Positions 18,794 to 27,876 are shown, numbered from the stretch's first letter. The stretch is 64,000 bases of DNA from Maribacter vaceletii (GCF_003634105.1 NZ_RBIQ01000007.1:1364001-1428000); one strand, 5' to 3'. A program made the numbers and translations. Notes: generated by a model from the sequence alone, not told the origin.

Positions 18794-20218
18794 ATGCTAT
18801 TAGTACCATTACAATTAGGAGGAAGCCCAACCTTAATAACAATAGGTTTTGCAGTGCTTTTTTTCTTTATCATTATTATTTCTTTTATACGCAGGTATAA
18901 ACGTTGCCCATCCGATAGAATTTTAGTTGTCTACGGTAAAGTAGGCTCTGGTAGTTCTGCAAAATGTGTGCACGGTGGTGCAGCTTTTATTTGGCCAGTA
19001 ATTCAGGACTACGAGTTTTTAGATTTAACACCTATTTCTATAGAAGTTAATTTGGTAAATGCCCTGAGTAAGCAAAATATTAGGGTAAATGTACCATCAA
19101 GATTTACAATTGGTGTTTCTACAGAACCTGGAATTATGCAAAATGCTGCAGAGCGTTTGTTAGGATTAAATCAAGATAATATCCAAGATTTAGCTCAGGA
19201 GATAATTTTTGGTCAGTTACGTTTGGTAGTTGCTTCCATGGATATTGAAGAAATTAATTCGGATAGAGATAAGTTCTTGACCAATATATCTAAAAGTGTA
19301 GAGTCCGAGTTAAAGAAAGTAGGTTTAAAATTAATCAATGTAAATATAACCGATATTGTTGATGAGTCTGGTTATATAGAGGCGCTAGGTAAAGAAGCAG
19401 CAGCTCATGCTATAAATGCAGCTCGTAAATCGGTAGCAGAAAAAACAAGAGATGGTTCTATTGGGGAAGCAAATGCAGTACAGGATGAGAGAACACAAGT
19501 TGCGGCTGCTAATGCGCAAGCTGTAGAGGGAGAAAACCTAGCAAAAATTAATGTAGCAAATTCCGATTCTTTACGTAGACAAAGAGAAGCAGAAGCAGAA
19601 AGAACAGCAATTGCAGCAGAAAAAGTACAGTCTGCAAAAGCACTAGAAGAGTCTTATGCAGCAGAAAAAGATGCGGAAATAGCAAGGGCAGAAAGAGAAA
19701 GAAGTTCTCAAATGGCAGATATTGTAGTACCTGCGGAAATTGATAAAAGAAAAGTAGAGATTGATGCAGAAGCAGATGCCGAGAGAATACGTAGAAGAGC
19801 AAAAGGAGAGGCAGATGCTATTCTTTTTAAAGCCCAAGCAGAAGCAAAAGGTCTGTATGAAGTATTAACTAAACAAGCAGCCGGTTTAGATGAGATTGTA
19901 AAAGCTGCTGGCGATAATCCTAAGGATGCTGTTTTATTATTAGTTGCCGATAAATTACCAGAATTAGTAAAAACACAGGCAGAAGCAATTAAGAATATTA
20001 AGATTGATAAAGTTACGGTTTGGGATTCTGGGGCTAAAACGGCAGATGGTAAAGGTTCTACAGCGAATTTTATTTCAGGAATGTATAAGTCTGTACCGCC
20101 ATTACAAGAAATGTTTAATATGGCAGGAATGCAATTGCCAGAATACTTAAAGGGAAAAGATGTTGTAGACGTAGAAAATAATCCAGAAGAAATAAAAGAA
20201 GATAATAAAGAAAAGTAA
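18794..20218 (+). CDS. Flotillin (SPFH domain protein, YqiK/FloT-like)
   Basis: This 474-residue membrane scaffold protein has an N-terminal hydrophobic anchor (about residues 15-35), an SPFH/band-7 domain (about 45-215), then a long charged coiled coil rich in Ala-Glu repeats (about 215-370, for example EAEAERTAIAAEKVQ) and a C-terminal region that includes GMYKSVPPLQEMFNMAGM. Flotillins organise membrane microdomains with NfeD-type partners, and the NfeD-like gene lies just upstream. A strong terminator follows, so the operon ends here and bioB has its own promoter. Confidence 0.92.
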   Translation: MLLVPLQLGGSPTLITIGFAVLFFFIIIISFIRRYKRCPSDRILVVYGKVGSGSSAKCVHGGAAFIWPVIQDYEFLDLTPISIEVNLVNALSKQNIRVNVPSRFTIGVSTEPGIMQNAAERLLGLNQDNIQDLAQEIIFGQLRLVVASMDIEEINSDRDKFLTNISKSVESELKKVGLKLINVNITDIVDESGYIEALGKEAAAHAINAARKSVAEKTRDGSIGEANAVQDERTQVAAANAQAVEGENLAKINVANSDSLRRQREAEAERTAIAAEKVQSAKALEESYAAEKDAEIARAERERSSQMADIVVPAEIDKRKVEIDAEADAERIRRRAKGEADAILFKAQAEAKGLYEVLTKQAAGLDEIVKAAGDNPKDAVLLLVADKLPELVKTQAEAIKNIKIDKVTVWDSGAKTADGKGSTANFISGMYKSVPPLQEMFNMAGMQLPEYLKGKDVVDVENNPEEIKEDNKEK

Positions 20219-20239
20219 TTTTTTTCTTATTTTTTAACG

Positions 20240-20286
20240 AGAAAGACCTGTTATAGGTATAAGTATAATGGGTCTTTCTTTTTTTT
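20240..20286 (+). terminator. Intrinsic terminator after the flotillin gene
   Basis: Inverted repeat AGAAAGACC (20240-20248) and GGTCTTTCT (20271-20279) with a 22-base loop is followed by a run of T. Confidence 0.75.
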
Positions 20287-20298
20287 GAAATTCCTTTC

Positions 20299-20330
20299 TT
20301 GGGATATGAACCTTAAATAGATTATTTTTG
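20299..20330 (+). promoter_or_regulatory. bioB promoter
   Basis: TTG at 20299-20301 and TATTTTTG at 20323-20330 with a 21-base spacer fit the Bacteroidota pattern TTG-N19-21-TAnnTTTG. Transcription would start near 20337, about 20 bases before the ATG at 20358. Confidence 0.6.
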
Positions 20331-20357
20331 GTTAGTATTATAAAAACGTCTAAAGGT

Positions 20358-21446
20358 ATGAGTAAAGTGAGACATGATTGGACTAAGGAAGAGATTTTAG
20401 AAATTTATAACAGACCTTTAATGGAGCTGTTGTATGATGCTGCAACAATACACCGTAAGCAACATAACCCTAATGAAATTCAAGTTTCAACCTTACTTTC
20501 TATAAAAACAGGAGGTTGTTCAGAAGATTGTGGGTATTGTCCGCAAGCTGCTAGATACCATACCGATATTGATGGAAACGATTTAATGTCTGTTTCACAA
20601 GTAAAGGCGCAAGCATTACGTGCAAAATCGTCTGGAAGCTCAAGAGTTTGTATGGGTGCCGCATGGCGTAATGTTAAAGACGGCCCAGAATTTGACCAAG
20701 TCTTAGAAATGGTACGTACTATTAATAAACTAGATATGGAAGTTTGCTGTACTTTAGGTATGGTAACAGAAAATCAAGCAAAACGTTTGTCAGAAGCAGG
20801 TTTATATGCTTACAATCATAATTTAGATACTTCAGAAGATTACTATAAAGATGTAATATCCACACGTGCTTTTGAAGATAGAATAGATACTATAGAGAAT
20901 GTTCGTAAAACCAACGTTACAGTTTGTAGTGGTGGTATTATAGGAATGGGAGAAAAATTAGAAGATAGAGCAGGAATGTTAGTAGCGCTTTCTTCTTTAA
21001 ATCCGCAACCAGAATCTACTCCTATTAATGCTTTAGTGCCTGTAGAGGGCACACCAATGGAAGATATTAAGCCTATAGAAATCTGGGAAATGATTAGAAT
21101 GGTAGCAACAACTAGAATTGTTTTGCCAGAAACTCAGGTAAGGCTTTCGGCTGGAAGAACTGAAATGAGTAGAGAAGGGCAAGCAATGTGTTTCTTTGCA
21201 GGAGCAAATTCTATTTTTGCAGGAGATAAGTTATTAACTACTCCAAACCCAGATGTAAATGAAGATATGGAAATGTTTAAAACATTAGGTTTAAATCCAC
21301 AAAAGCCATTTAAAAAATCTACACAGCCGCAAACGGTAGAAGCAGAAGATTCTAAACTAAATTCTTTAGGAGAGAAGCCAAAGTGGACTAGACCAGATCA
21401 TAAGATAGAACGTAACGAAGCTGCTAAGGCAAAAGCAAAGGCTTAA
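20358..21446 (+). CDS. bioB: Biotin synthase (radical SAM)
   Basis: This enzyme inserts sulfur into dethiobiotin, the last biotin step. From ATG 20358 the protein is 362 residues. An earlier in-frame TTG at 20328 overlaps the promoter element and is unlikely. The radical SAM cluster cysteines are Cys54, Cys58 and Cys61 (GGCSEDCGYCPQ). Further family motifs are MGAAWRNVKDGP, YNHNLDTSEDYY and LSAGRTEMSREGQAMCFFAGANSIFAGDKLL in parts. The C-terminal tail is longer than in E. coli and ends in a Lys/Ala-rich stretch (AAKAKAKA). Its stop codon directly abuts the stop of convergent recX, with no base between. Confidence 0.96.
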   Translation: MSKVRHDWTKEEILEIYNRPLMELLYDAATIHRKQHNPNEIQVSTLLSIKTGGCSEDCGYCPQAARYHTDIDGNDLMSVSQVKAQALRAKSSGSSRVCMGAAWRNVKDGPEFDQVLEMVRTINKLDMEVCCTLGMVTENQAKRLSEAGLYAYNHNLDTSEDYYKDVISTRAFEDRIDTIENVRKTNVTVCSGGIIGMGEKLEDRAGMLVALSSLNPQPESTPINALVPVEGTPMEDIKPIEIWEMIRMVATTRIVLPETQVRLSAGRTEMSREGQAMCFFAGANSIFAGDKLLTTPNPDVNEDMEMFKTLGLNPQKPFKKSTQPQTVEAEDSKLNSLGEKPKWTRPDHKIERNEAAKAKAKA

Positions 21447-21944
21447 TTAAATAAGTTCTTTAAGTTTTTCGTAGACTAAATGGCTTTCCCATCCGCGGTA
21501 AAGTAAATAATCTGCAAGTTTCTTTTTTCTTTTTTGAATGTTGGTTTCTCTTATTTGAGATAATCTTTTTTTGGCTAAAATATCTAGGGTTTCTAAATAA
21601 ATAGGTTCTTCAATTTCTTTTAAAGCAATAGTTATATTGTATTTAGAGATTTGTCTTAATTTAAGTTCTCTTACGATTCTGATTTTACCCCACTTTTTAA
21701 TATTAAACTTTCCTCTAGCAAAACTTTTGGCAAAACGTTCTTCGTTTAAAAAATTATCGTCAAGTAAGTTTCCAACAATTTGGTCAATAGCTTCAGGAAT
21801 CATTCGCATCTCCTTTAACTTATCTGTAACTTCTTTATGAGATCGGTCTTGATAGGCACAATAACTTTCAAGCTTTTTTTTAGCCTCCTGTACTGAGTAA
21901 AACTTAGAGTTGTTGTTCATGTTTTGTGGAGTAGAAAAATTCAA
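21447..21944 (-). CDS. recX: Regulatory protein RecX
   Basis: This 165-residue helical protein has the three-repeat layout of RecX, which binds and restrains RecA filaments. Characteristic pieces are SYCAYQDRSHKEVTDKLKEM, LLDDNFLNEERFAKSFARGK and the C-terminal LADYLLYRGWESHLVYEKL. Two possible start codons (MNFSTPQNM) lie close together. recA is not in this window, so recX is separated from it here. It converges on bioB with directly adjacent stop codons and no terminator visible. Confidence 0.85.
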   Translation of the reverse strand: MNFSTPQNMNNNSKFYSVQEAKKKLESYCAYQDRSHKEVTDKLKEMRMIPEAIDQIVGNLLDDNFLNEERFAKSFARGKFNIKKWGKIRIVRELKLRQISKYNITIALKEIEEPIYLETLDILAKKRLSQIRETNIQKRKKKLADYLLYRGWESHLVYEKLKELI

Positions 21945-22008
21945 TAAACTGTAAAATTGGCACTATATTGTTAATTGCCCTTAAAGGTAGAATTTTTAAA
22001 TGTAAGTT

Positions 22009-25000
22009 ATGTTGAAGGTAGATTTTAAAAAATGTTATAGTTTTTTAATTGTCATAGTTGTTTTATTACTTAACGTAAATATACAAGCTCAAACTTTTGA
22101 ACGAATTGAGGGAGTATCTGGTTTTGAACTTTTAAACAAAAATAGTGGTGTAGCTGTAGCGGATTACGATGGAGATTTAGATTTAGATATTTTTGTGGTT
22201 GCTAATGATGCAGATGAAGAGGGGAAACCCAATACGCTTAGTAGGCTATATAGGAATAATAATGACGGTAGTTTTACAGATGTTACTGCAGAAGCTGGAT
22301 TTAGGGATTTACTATCACTAGAAGATGTTGGAAGAACTTTTTTTGGTTTAAGAGGGTATAAATTCGGGGCTTCTTGGGGAGATTATGATAATGACGGTTT
22401 TCCTGATTTGTTTTTTACGCATTTAAAGAAAATACAGCTTTTTAGAAACCAAGGGGATGGCACTTTTTTGGATGTTACTAATGATGCTAGTTTGCCGGTA
22501 AATAATGATTGTAATAACACCGGGGCAACATGGGTAGATTACAATAATGATGGTTTTTTAGATTTATTTGTTTCAGACTGGAAAGGTAGTTGCGGAGGAA
22601 ATTCACTCTATAAAAATAATGGAGATGGCACTTTTACGGACGCCTCAGAGGAGTCCGGAATTAGAAGTTTACCAAACTTAGAAAGTTTTACCATGTTTCC
22701 ATACGATTTTAATTCTGATGGCTGGTTAGACTTCTACATTTGTAATGATCTAGACAACGCAAATAGACTATTCATTAATAATGAAGGAGTTAATTTTTCG
22801 GAACAGGCGAATAGCTATGGATTAGATAGTATGCTTGATAATATGGGAATCACTATTGGAGATATAGAGAATGATGGCGATTTCGATTTTTTTACTACAG
22901 GAATTAATGAGAACGATTTATTGGTAAATCAAGGTTCTAATAGCTTTTCTGAAATGGCAGATGCCTTTAACGTAAAAAATACAGACTGGGCATGGGGAAC
23001 TAAGTTTGCAGATTTTGATTTGGATGGGGATGAAGATTTAGTTATCGTAAACGGATTTATGAATGTAGGTAATCAACCTAATTATTATTTTAAAAACCTT
23101 TTCAAAGAAAATGGAAATAGTTTTCAAAATATCTCTGAAGAATTAGGTCTAAATGAAGAAAGTATTAGTGTTGAGGTTGTAGATTTTGACTATGATTTTG
23201 ATGGGGATTTGGACTTGTTTATCACCAATACCGATAGGGGTCCTTTTTTTTATGAGAATAAAATAATAAATCAAAATGAAGGTAATTTAAACTGGCTTCA
23301 AGTAAAACTTGAAGGAACAACATCTAATAAAGATGCCTTAGGAACAAAACTAATAGTAGATACTGATGAAGGTAGAATAATTAGGTATTATAATGGTGTT
23401 GGTTTTTTATCACAGAGTTTAAAACCAGTACATTTTGGATTAAATCAAAGTAATTTAATTAGTGAGTTAACAATTGAGTGGCCTTCTGGTTTAATTGAAA
23501 AACATCAAAATATTAGTGCTAATAGTTTTATACAAGTTACAGAGGGGCAAGGTTTTCAAGTGTTAAATATTACACCAAGTGTAAAAGTATCAGGCTGTAC
23601 AGACCCCAATGCTTGTAATTATAACCCCATGGCTGTTACTAGCGATGGTAACTGTGAGTACTATGCCTCAGGTAATACTGTAGATGGTGCGACAAATTCT
23701 GGATTTAATAAAGTTGAGGTATACACATTTAGTTCTGATGTAAATGTTAAGGCCAACTGGCAGGTAGAAGGAGGAGAAATTTTAGATGGTCAAGGGTCTA
23801 ATGCAATACTTGTAAAATGGGCTTTAGGAGCCGAAGGTAGGGTAGAGGCAATAGAAATTACAGACAGTTGCATTAGCGAACCTAGAGAGCTAAATGTAAC
23901 ACTGTCTATTGGTAATATTCCTGAAAATGTTTCAATAGCAAGAATATGGAATGAGGCGCTATTAGAGGCAATTCGTAACGATTATGCTAGACCTACAGTG
24001 CATGCCAGGAACTTGTTTCATACGTCCATTGCATTGTATGATTGTTGGGCTATTTATGATGAAATTGCAAGACCCTATTTAATTGGTAATACAGTTGGCG
24101 AATTTAGTAGCTCCTTGGAAGAATTTACTCCTTCAGAAGACACAAAAGAATCTCAGGAAAAAGCAATGAGTTATGCTGCCTATCGTGTGTTAAGACACCG
24201 ATTTATAAATTCTCCTAGTAGTGAAGAAAGTTTAGCGCTTTTTGATTATGTCATGGAAGAATTAGGTTTTGATGTAGGTGATGTTACTACGGAATATACA
24301 TCTGGAAATGCTATTGCTCTTGGAAATTATGTGGCTGAAGTAATTATTAATTATGGGAATACAGATGAATCACGAGAGGGAACCGCATATGATAATGCGT
24401 TTTACGAACCTGTAAATGAGCCGCTAGAATTAAGCGTTTCTGAAGAGAACAGTAATTTGGTAGATGCTAATCGTTGGCAGCCTCTAACTTTTAATACATT
24501 TATAGATCAAAGTGGAAATATAATTGAAGGAGATACCCCAGAATTTTTAAGTCCAGAATGGGGAAAAGTAGCTCCCTTTGCCTTATCAAATGAAGATAAA
24601 ACTATTTTTAGAAGAGGAGCTGATGATTATACAGTATATCATGATCCTGGTGCTCCTCCTTTATTAGATATAGAAAATGGGAATTCCTCAAGTGATTTAT
24701 ATAAATGGAATTTCTCGTTAGTTTCTATTTGGAGTGCTCATTTAGATCCCACCGATGGGGTTTTATGGGATATTTCTCCAAAAAATATTGGTAATATAGA
24801 TATTGCTTCATTTCCAAATTCGTTTGATGAATACCCTAATTTTTATAAAGAAATTGAAGGGGGAGATATAAGTGTGGGGCGAAGCGTAAACCCCAAAACC
24901 GGTGAAGCATACGCTTCGCAAATGGTGCCTAGAGCAGATTATGCAAGGGTATTGGCCGAATTTTGGGCAGACGGTCCTGATTCTGAAACTCCTCCAGGAC

Positions 25001-26052
25001 ATTGGTTCACAATACTTAATTATGTTAGTGATCATGAGCGGCTTCAGCGTAAATTTAACGGTGAAGGAGAAGAGTTAGCACCTTTAGAGTGGGATGTAAA
25101 ATCGTATTTTATACTAGCTGGTGCAATGCATGACGCAGCTATAACTGCTTGGGGGATAAAAGGTTGGTATGACTATATACGTCCAATTTCAGCTATTAGA
25201 TATATGAGTGCCTTAGGGCAAAGTAGTGATCAAAGTCTATCTAATTATCATGTAGGCGGAATACCTTTAAAAGAAGGGTATGTTGAAGTTGTTAATGAAG
25301 GCGATGCACTAAGTGGTATTAACAATGAAAATGTTGGAGAAATTAAACTATTTGCATGGCGAGGACATAAGTTTATTAATAACCCTAGTACAGATGTAGC
25401 TGGTGTGGGGTGGATTTTAGCAAAAGATTGGTTTCCCTACCAACGACCATCATTTGTTACTCCACCATTTGCGGGATATTTGTCCGGTCATTCAACATAT
25501 TCTAGAGCTGCAGCTGAGGTATTGACTTTAATCACAGGAGATGAATATTTTCCTGGAGGACTTGGAGAATTTGTGGCTAAAAAAGATGAGTTTTTAGTTT
25601 TTGAAAAAGGACCTTCAATTGATGTGGTGTTACAATGGGCAACATATAGAGATGCTTCTAATCAAACTAGTTTATCTAGAATTTGGGGTGGAATTCACCC
25701 TCCTGCGGATGATATTTTAGGAAGACAAATTGGAGCAAAAGTTGGTGTAGATGCCTATAATTTTGCAGTTCCATATTTTTCAGGAGCCAAAGTTATTGCT
25801 CCTACAGAAACAGAAAGATATATTTTATATCCTAATCCTGTAGAAAATGACGAGATTAATGTTGCGAATACTAAAGACTTAGATGATTTTAAGTTGTTTA
25901 ATATGATTGGTCGAAATATTAAAATAATAGGTAAAAACTTTGATGCGTCTTCTAACATTACAACAATAGTATTGCCAAGACTCCCTACTGGTATATATAT
26001 ATTAAAGGTGAATAAAGAGGCTTTTTTAGTTGCGCAGAAAAATCAACTTTAG
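22009..26052 (+). CDS. T9SS-exported FG-GAP/ASPIC protein fused to a vanadium-dependent haloperoxidase domain
   Basis: This is a 1347-residue secreted protein. Order: a signal peptide (to about residue 28, ending NIQAQ); FG-GAP/VCBS-type repeats with Ca-loop motifs such as DYDGDLDLDIF and DYDNDGFPDLF (about 40-420); an ASPIC/UnbV domain (about 435-510); a GCTDPNACNYNP motif at 529-540; an Ig-like stretch; a PAP2/vanadium haloperoxidase domain (about 645-1265); and a T9SS type A sorting domain from about 1270 (YPNPVENDEINV to GIYILKV). The haloperoxidase residues are all present: Lys1051 and Arg1058 (KxxxxxxRP), Ser1159-Gly1160-His1161, Arg1224 and His1230. It may oxidise halides or act as a phosphatase at the cell surface; sequence cannot separate these. 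Confidence 0.85.
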   Translation: MLKVDFKKCYSFLIVIVVLLLNVNIQAQTFERIEGVSGFELLNKNSGVAVADYDGDLDLDIFVVANDADEEGKPNTLSRLYRNNNDGSFTDVTAEAGFRDLLSLEDVGRTFFGLRGYKFGASWGDYDNDGFPDLFFTHLKKIQLFRNQGDGTFLDVTNDASLPVNNDCNNTGATWVDYNNDGFLDLFVSDWKGSCGGNSLYKNNGDGTFTDASEESGIRSLPNLESFTMFPYDFNSDGWLDFYICNDLDNANRLFINNEGVNFSEQANSYGLDSMLDNMGITIGDIENDGDFDFFTTGINENDLLVNQGSNSFSEMADAFNVKNTDWAWGTKFADFDLDGDEDLVIVNGFMNVGNQPNYYFKNLFKENGNSFQNISEELGLNEESISVEVVDFDYDFDGDLDLFITNTDRGPFFYENKIINQNEGNLNWLQVKLEGTTSNKDALGTKLIVDTDEGRIIRYYNGVGFLSQSLKPVHFGLNQSNLISELTIEWPSGLIEKHQNISANSFIQVTEGQGFQVLNITPSVKVSGCTDPNACNYNPMAVTSDGNCEYYASGNTVDGATNSGFNKVEVYTFSSDVNVKANWQVEGGEILDGQGSNAILVKWALGAEGRVEAIEITDSCISEPRELNVTLSIGNIPENVSIARIWNEALLEAIRNDYARPTVHARNLFHTSIALYDCWAIYDEIARPYLIGNTVGEFSSSLEEFTPSEDTKESQEKAMSYAAYRVLRHRFINSPSSEESLALFDYVMEELGFDVGDVTTEYTSGNAIALGNYVAEVIINYGNTDESREGTAYDNAFYEPVNEPLELSVSEENSNLVDANRWQPLTFNTFIDQSGNIIEGDTPEFLSPEWGKVAPFALSNEDKTIFRRGADDYTVYHDPGAPPLLDIENGNSSSDLYKWNFSLVSIWSAHLDPTDGVLWDISPKNIGNIDIASFPNSFDEYPNFYKEIEGGDISVGRSVNPKTGEAYASQMVPRADYARVLAEFWADGPDSETPPGHWFTILNYVSDHERLQRKFNGEGEELAPLEWDVKSYFILAGAMHDAAITAWGIKGWYDYIRPISAIRYMSALGQSSDQSLSNYHVGGIPLKEGYVEVVNEGDALSGINNENVGEIKLFAWRGHKFINNPSTDVAGVGWILAKDWFPYQRPSFVTPPFAGYLSGHSTYSRAAAEVLTLITGDEYFPGGLGEFVAKKDEFLVFEKGPSIDVVLQWATYRDASNQTSLSRIWGGIHPPADDILGRQIGAKVGVDAYNFAVPYFSGAKVIAPTETERYILYPNPVENDEINVANTKDLDDFKLFNMIGRNIKIIGKNFDASSNITTIVLPRLPTGIYILKVNKEAFLVAQKNQL

Positions 26053-26060
26053 GGCACAAA

Positions 26061-26097
26061 AAAAGCGACTTTCTTTAAAAAAGAAAGTCGCTTATAC
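26061..26097. terminator. Bidirectional terminator between the haloperoxidase fusion gene and rng
   Basis: A 13-bp perfect inverted repeat (26063-26075 and 26081-26093, loop of 5) has an A-run on the left and T-rich sequence on the right. It serves convergent genes. Confidence 0.8.
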
Positions 26098-26099
26098 TT

Positions 26100-27647
26100 T
26101 TAATATACGGTTTTACCGTCTTTATTTTTAAAACGGTACTCTAAATACGTATACGCATCTCGAGGTTGTATTTTAATCCATCTTTTGTGTTCTAAAAACC
26201 ACTTAGAACGTATAGATGGGAAACCTTGTGTAAGGTATGCTGCTATAAAAGGATGTATATTTAGTGTTATACTATTATTTTTTGCAGGGCCTTTTAAAAG
26301 TTTCTCTAATGCAAAGTTTATTTTGTCTATTAAAACAATAGGAGCTTCCACTTGTTTACCAGATTGGTTAGGGTCTTCTTCCGTTGTTTTAATATTCATT
26401 TCTGGGCGTACCCTTTGTCTAGTAATTTGAATAAGTCCAAATTTACTTGGTGGCAAAATTTTATGTTTTGCACGATCATCTTTCATTTCGTCTCTAAGAT
26501 GGTCAAAAAGTTTTTTTCGATGTGGTGCTTTAACCATATCAATAAAATCTACCACAATAATGCCTCCCATATCTCGCAAGCGTAATTGTCTTGCAATTTC
26601 TGAAGCTGCTAAAAGATTTACTTCTAAAGCTGTATCTTCTTGATTTTTAGCTTTATTAGATCTATTACCACTATTAACATCTACGACGTGTAGTGCCTCT
26701 GTATGTTCTATAATTAAATAGGCTCCTTTACTCATAGAAGCAGTTCGACCAAAAGAGGTTTTTATTTGCCTTTCAATGCCGTACTTTTCAAAAATAGGTA
26801 CACTAGATGCGTGTTGTTTTACAATAGATTCTTTAGCAGGTGCAATTTCTTGAACGTAATCTTTAATTTGTTCATAGAGCACCTCGTCATCAACATGAAT
26901 ACCTGTAAAGGAATCGTTGAATATGTCTCTAAGTATAGAAGAAGCTCTAGTAAGTTCTACTAATACTTTGGATGGTGTTGGTGCTTTATATAATTTTTTA
27001 CACATTGCTGACCATTTGTTCAGCAAGTTTTCTAAATCTTTGTCTAATTCTGCTACTTTTTTGCCTTCGGCAACTGTACGGATAATTACTCCAAATCCTT
27101 TAGGTTTAATACTGCGTACTAACCTTTTAAGTCTGTCTTTTTCCTCTGAACTCGCAATTTTCTGTGATACAGATACACGATCAGAGAAAGGTACCATTAC
27201 TAAATAACGTCCAGCAATTGATAATTCTGAACTTATTCTTGGCCCTTTAGTGGATATGGGTTCCTTTACAATTTGTACTAATATTGATTGGTTGGCTTTA
27301 ATAACATCTGTTATAACACCATTTTTGTCAATATCTTTTTCGGTTGGAAAATTTTTAAGGGAATAATCTTGAAGTTTCCCGGTACTTACTTGTTTTGTGA
27401 ATTTAAGCATAGAAGCTAACTGCGGTCCAAGGTCATGATAATGCAAAAAAGCATCTTTTTCATAGCCTACATTTACAAACGCAGCATTAAGACCTGTAAC
27501 GGGTTTTCTTATTTTGGCAATAAAAATATCGCCAACAGAAAAATCATTATTGTCTTCTTCTTTGTGTAATTCTGTAAGTTTTCCATCCTTAAGTAAAGCA
27601 AAGTCAACGGAATCAGAACTTGATCTTACGATTAATTCTCTATTCAC
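26100..27647 (-). CDS. rng: Ribonuclease G/E family endoribonuclease
   Basis: This 515-residue RNase G-type enzyme acts in rRNA maturation and mRNA decay. An S1-type RNA-binding domain occupies about residues 35-130 (VGDIFIAKIRKPVTGLNAAF). The catalytic DNase-I-like core carries VVDVNSGNRSNKAK and IVVDFIDM, which contain the two metal-binding Asp. The Zn-link CPxC motif of E. coli RNase E/G is absent: where it would lie, after ITRQRVRPEM, the sequence reads NIKTTEEDPNQSGKQ. I believe this is usual in Bacteroidota. The ATG lies behind a leader with several hairpins. Confidence 0.93.
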   Translation of the reverse strand: MNRELIVRSSSDSVDFALLKDGKLTELHKEEDNNDFSVGDIFIAKIRKPVTGLNAAFVNVGYEKDAFLHYHDLGPQLASMLKFTKQVSTGKLQDYSLKNFPTEKDIDKNGVITDVIKANQSILVQIVKEPISTKGPRISSELSIAGRYLVMVPFSDRVSVSQKIASSEEKDRLKRLVRSIKPKGFGVIIRTVAEGKKVAELDKDLENLLNKWSAMCKKLYKAPTPSKVLVELTRASSILRDIFNDSFTGIHVDDEVLYEQIKDYVQEIAPAKESIVKQHASSVPIFEKYGIERQIKTSFGRTASMSKGAYLIIEHTEALHVVDVNSGNRSNKAKNQEDTALEVNLLAASEIARQLRLRDMGGIIVVDFIDMVKAPHRKKLFDHLRDEMKDDRAKHKILPPSKFGLIQITRQRVRPEMNIKTTEEDPNQSGKQVEAPIVLIDKINFALEKLLKGPAKNNSITLNIHPFIAAYLTQGFPSIRSKWFLEHKRWIKIQPRDAYTYLEYRFKNKDGKTVY

Positions 27648-27663
27648 CTGAATTTATTTAAGG

Positions 27664-27743
27664 TTAATCTGTAATATACAGATTAATAGTTTATATAATA
27701 CCATAAACAGGTTATATGTAACCCGCCGAAATCATCTGATTTC
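27664..27743 (-). promoter_or_regulatory. Multi-hairpin leader of rng
   Basis: Three inverted repeats stack between the microprotein terminator and the rng start. They are GAAATCA/TGATTTC at 27728-27743 (7 bp, 2-base loop), GGTTA/TAACC at 27710-27723 (5 bp), and TTAATCTGTA/TACAGATTAA at 27664-27686 (10 bp perfect, 3-base loop). On the rng mRNA they would form a structured 5' untranslated region ending 16 bases before the ATG. In E. coli the rne leader hairpins mediate autoregulation. The same role here is an inference. Confidence 0.45.
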
Positions 27744-27765
27744 TATGTCAATGAACGTATTTAAA

Positions 27766-27796
27766 AAGAAAAAGTAGTTTTTAAAACTACTTTTTC
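27766..27796 (-). terminator. Terminator overlapping the end of the microprotein gene
   Basis: On the minus strand, AAAGTAGTTTT pairs with AAAACTACTTT and is followed by TTTCTTTTT. The stem includes the TAG stop codon (27787-27789) of the 29-residue gene. Confidence 0.6.
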
Positions 27797-27876
27797 TTGT
27801 GTCTGTTAGCTCTCCTACGCTTTTTGCGCTTGTGAGTAGCTACCTTATGTCTTTTTCTTTTCTTACCGCTCGGCAT
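27787..27876 (-). CDS. bS22/AURKAIP1-COX24-like basic microprotein
   Basis: This is a 29-residue, extremely basic peptide that begins MPSGKKRKRHKVATHKRK and ends NRHKKK, with 18 Lys/Arg. Size and composition match the short AURKAIP1/COX24 (DUF1713) proteins, a family that includes mitochondrial mS38 and mycobacterial ribosomal protein bS22. A role as a small-subunit ribosomal protein is therefore likely but not proven. It lies 25 bases downstream of the HU gene and its stop codon is inside a terminator stem. It is short enough to be missed by many gene callers. Confidence 0.75.
   Translation of the reverse strand: MPSGKKRKRHKVATHKRKKRRRANRHKKK

Noticed and set aside
19548-19837. Minus-strand Leu/Phe-rich frames inside the flotillin gene
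   Set aside because: They are the reverse of the Ala/Glu-rich coiled coil and have no support of their own.
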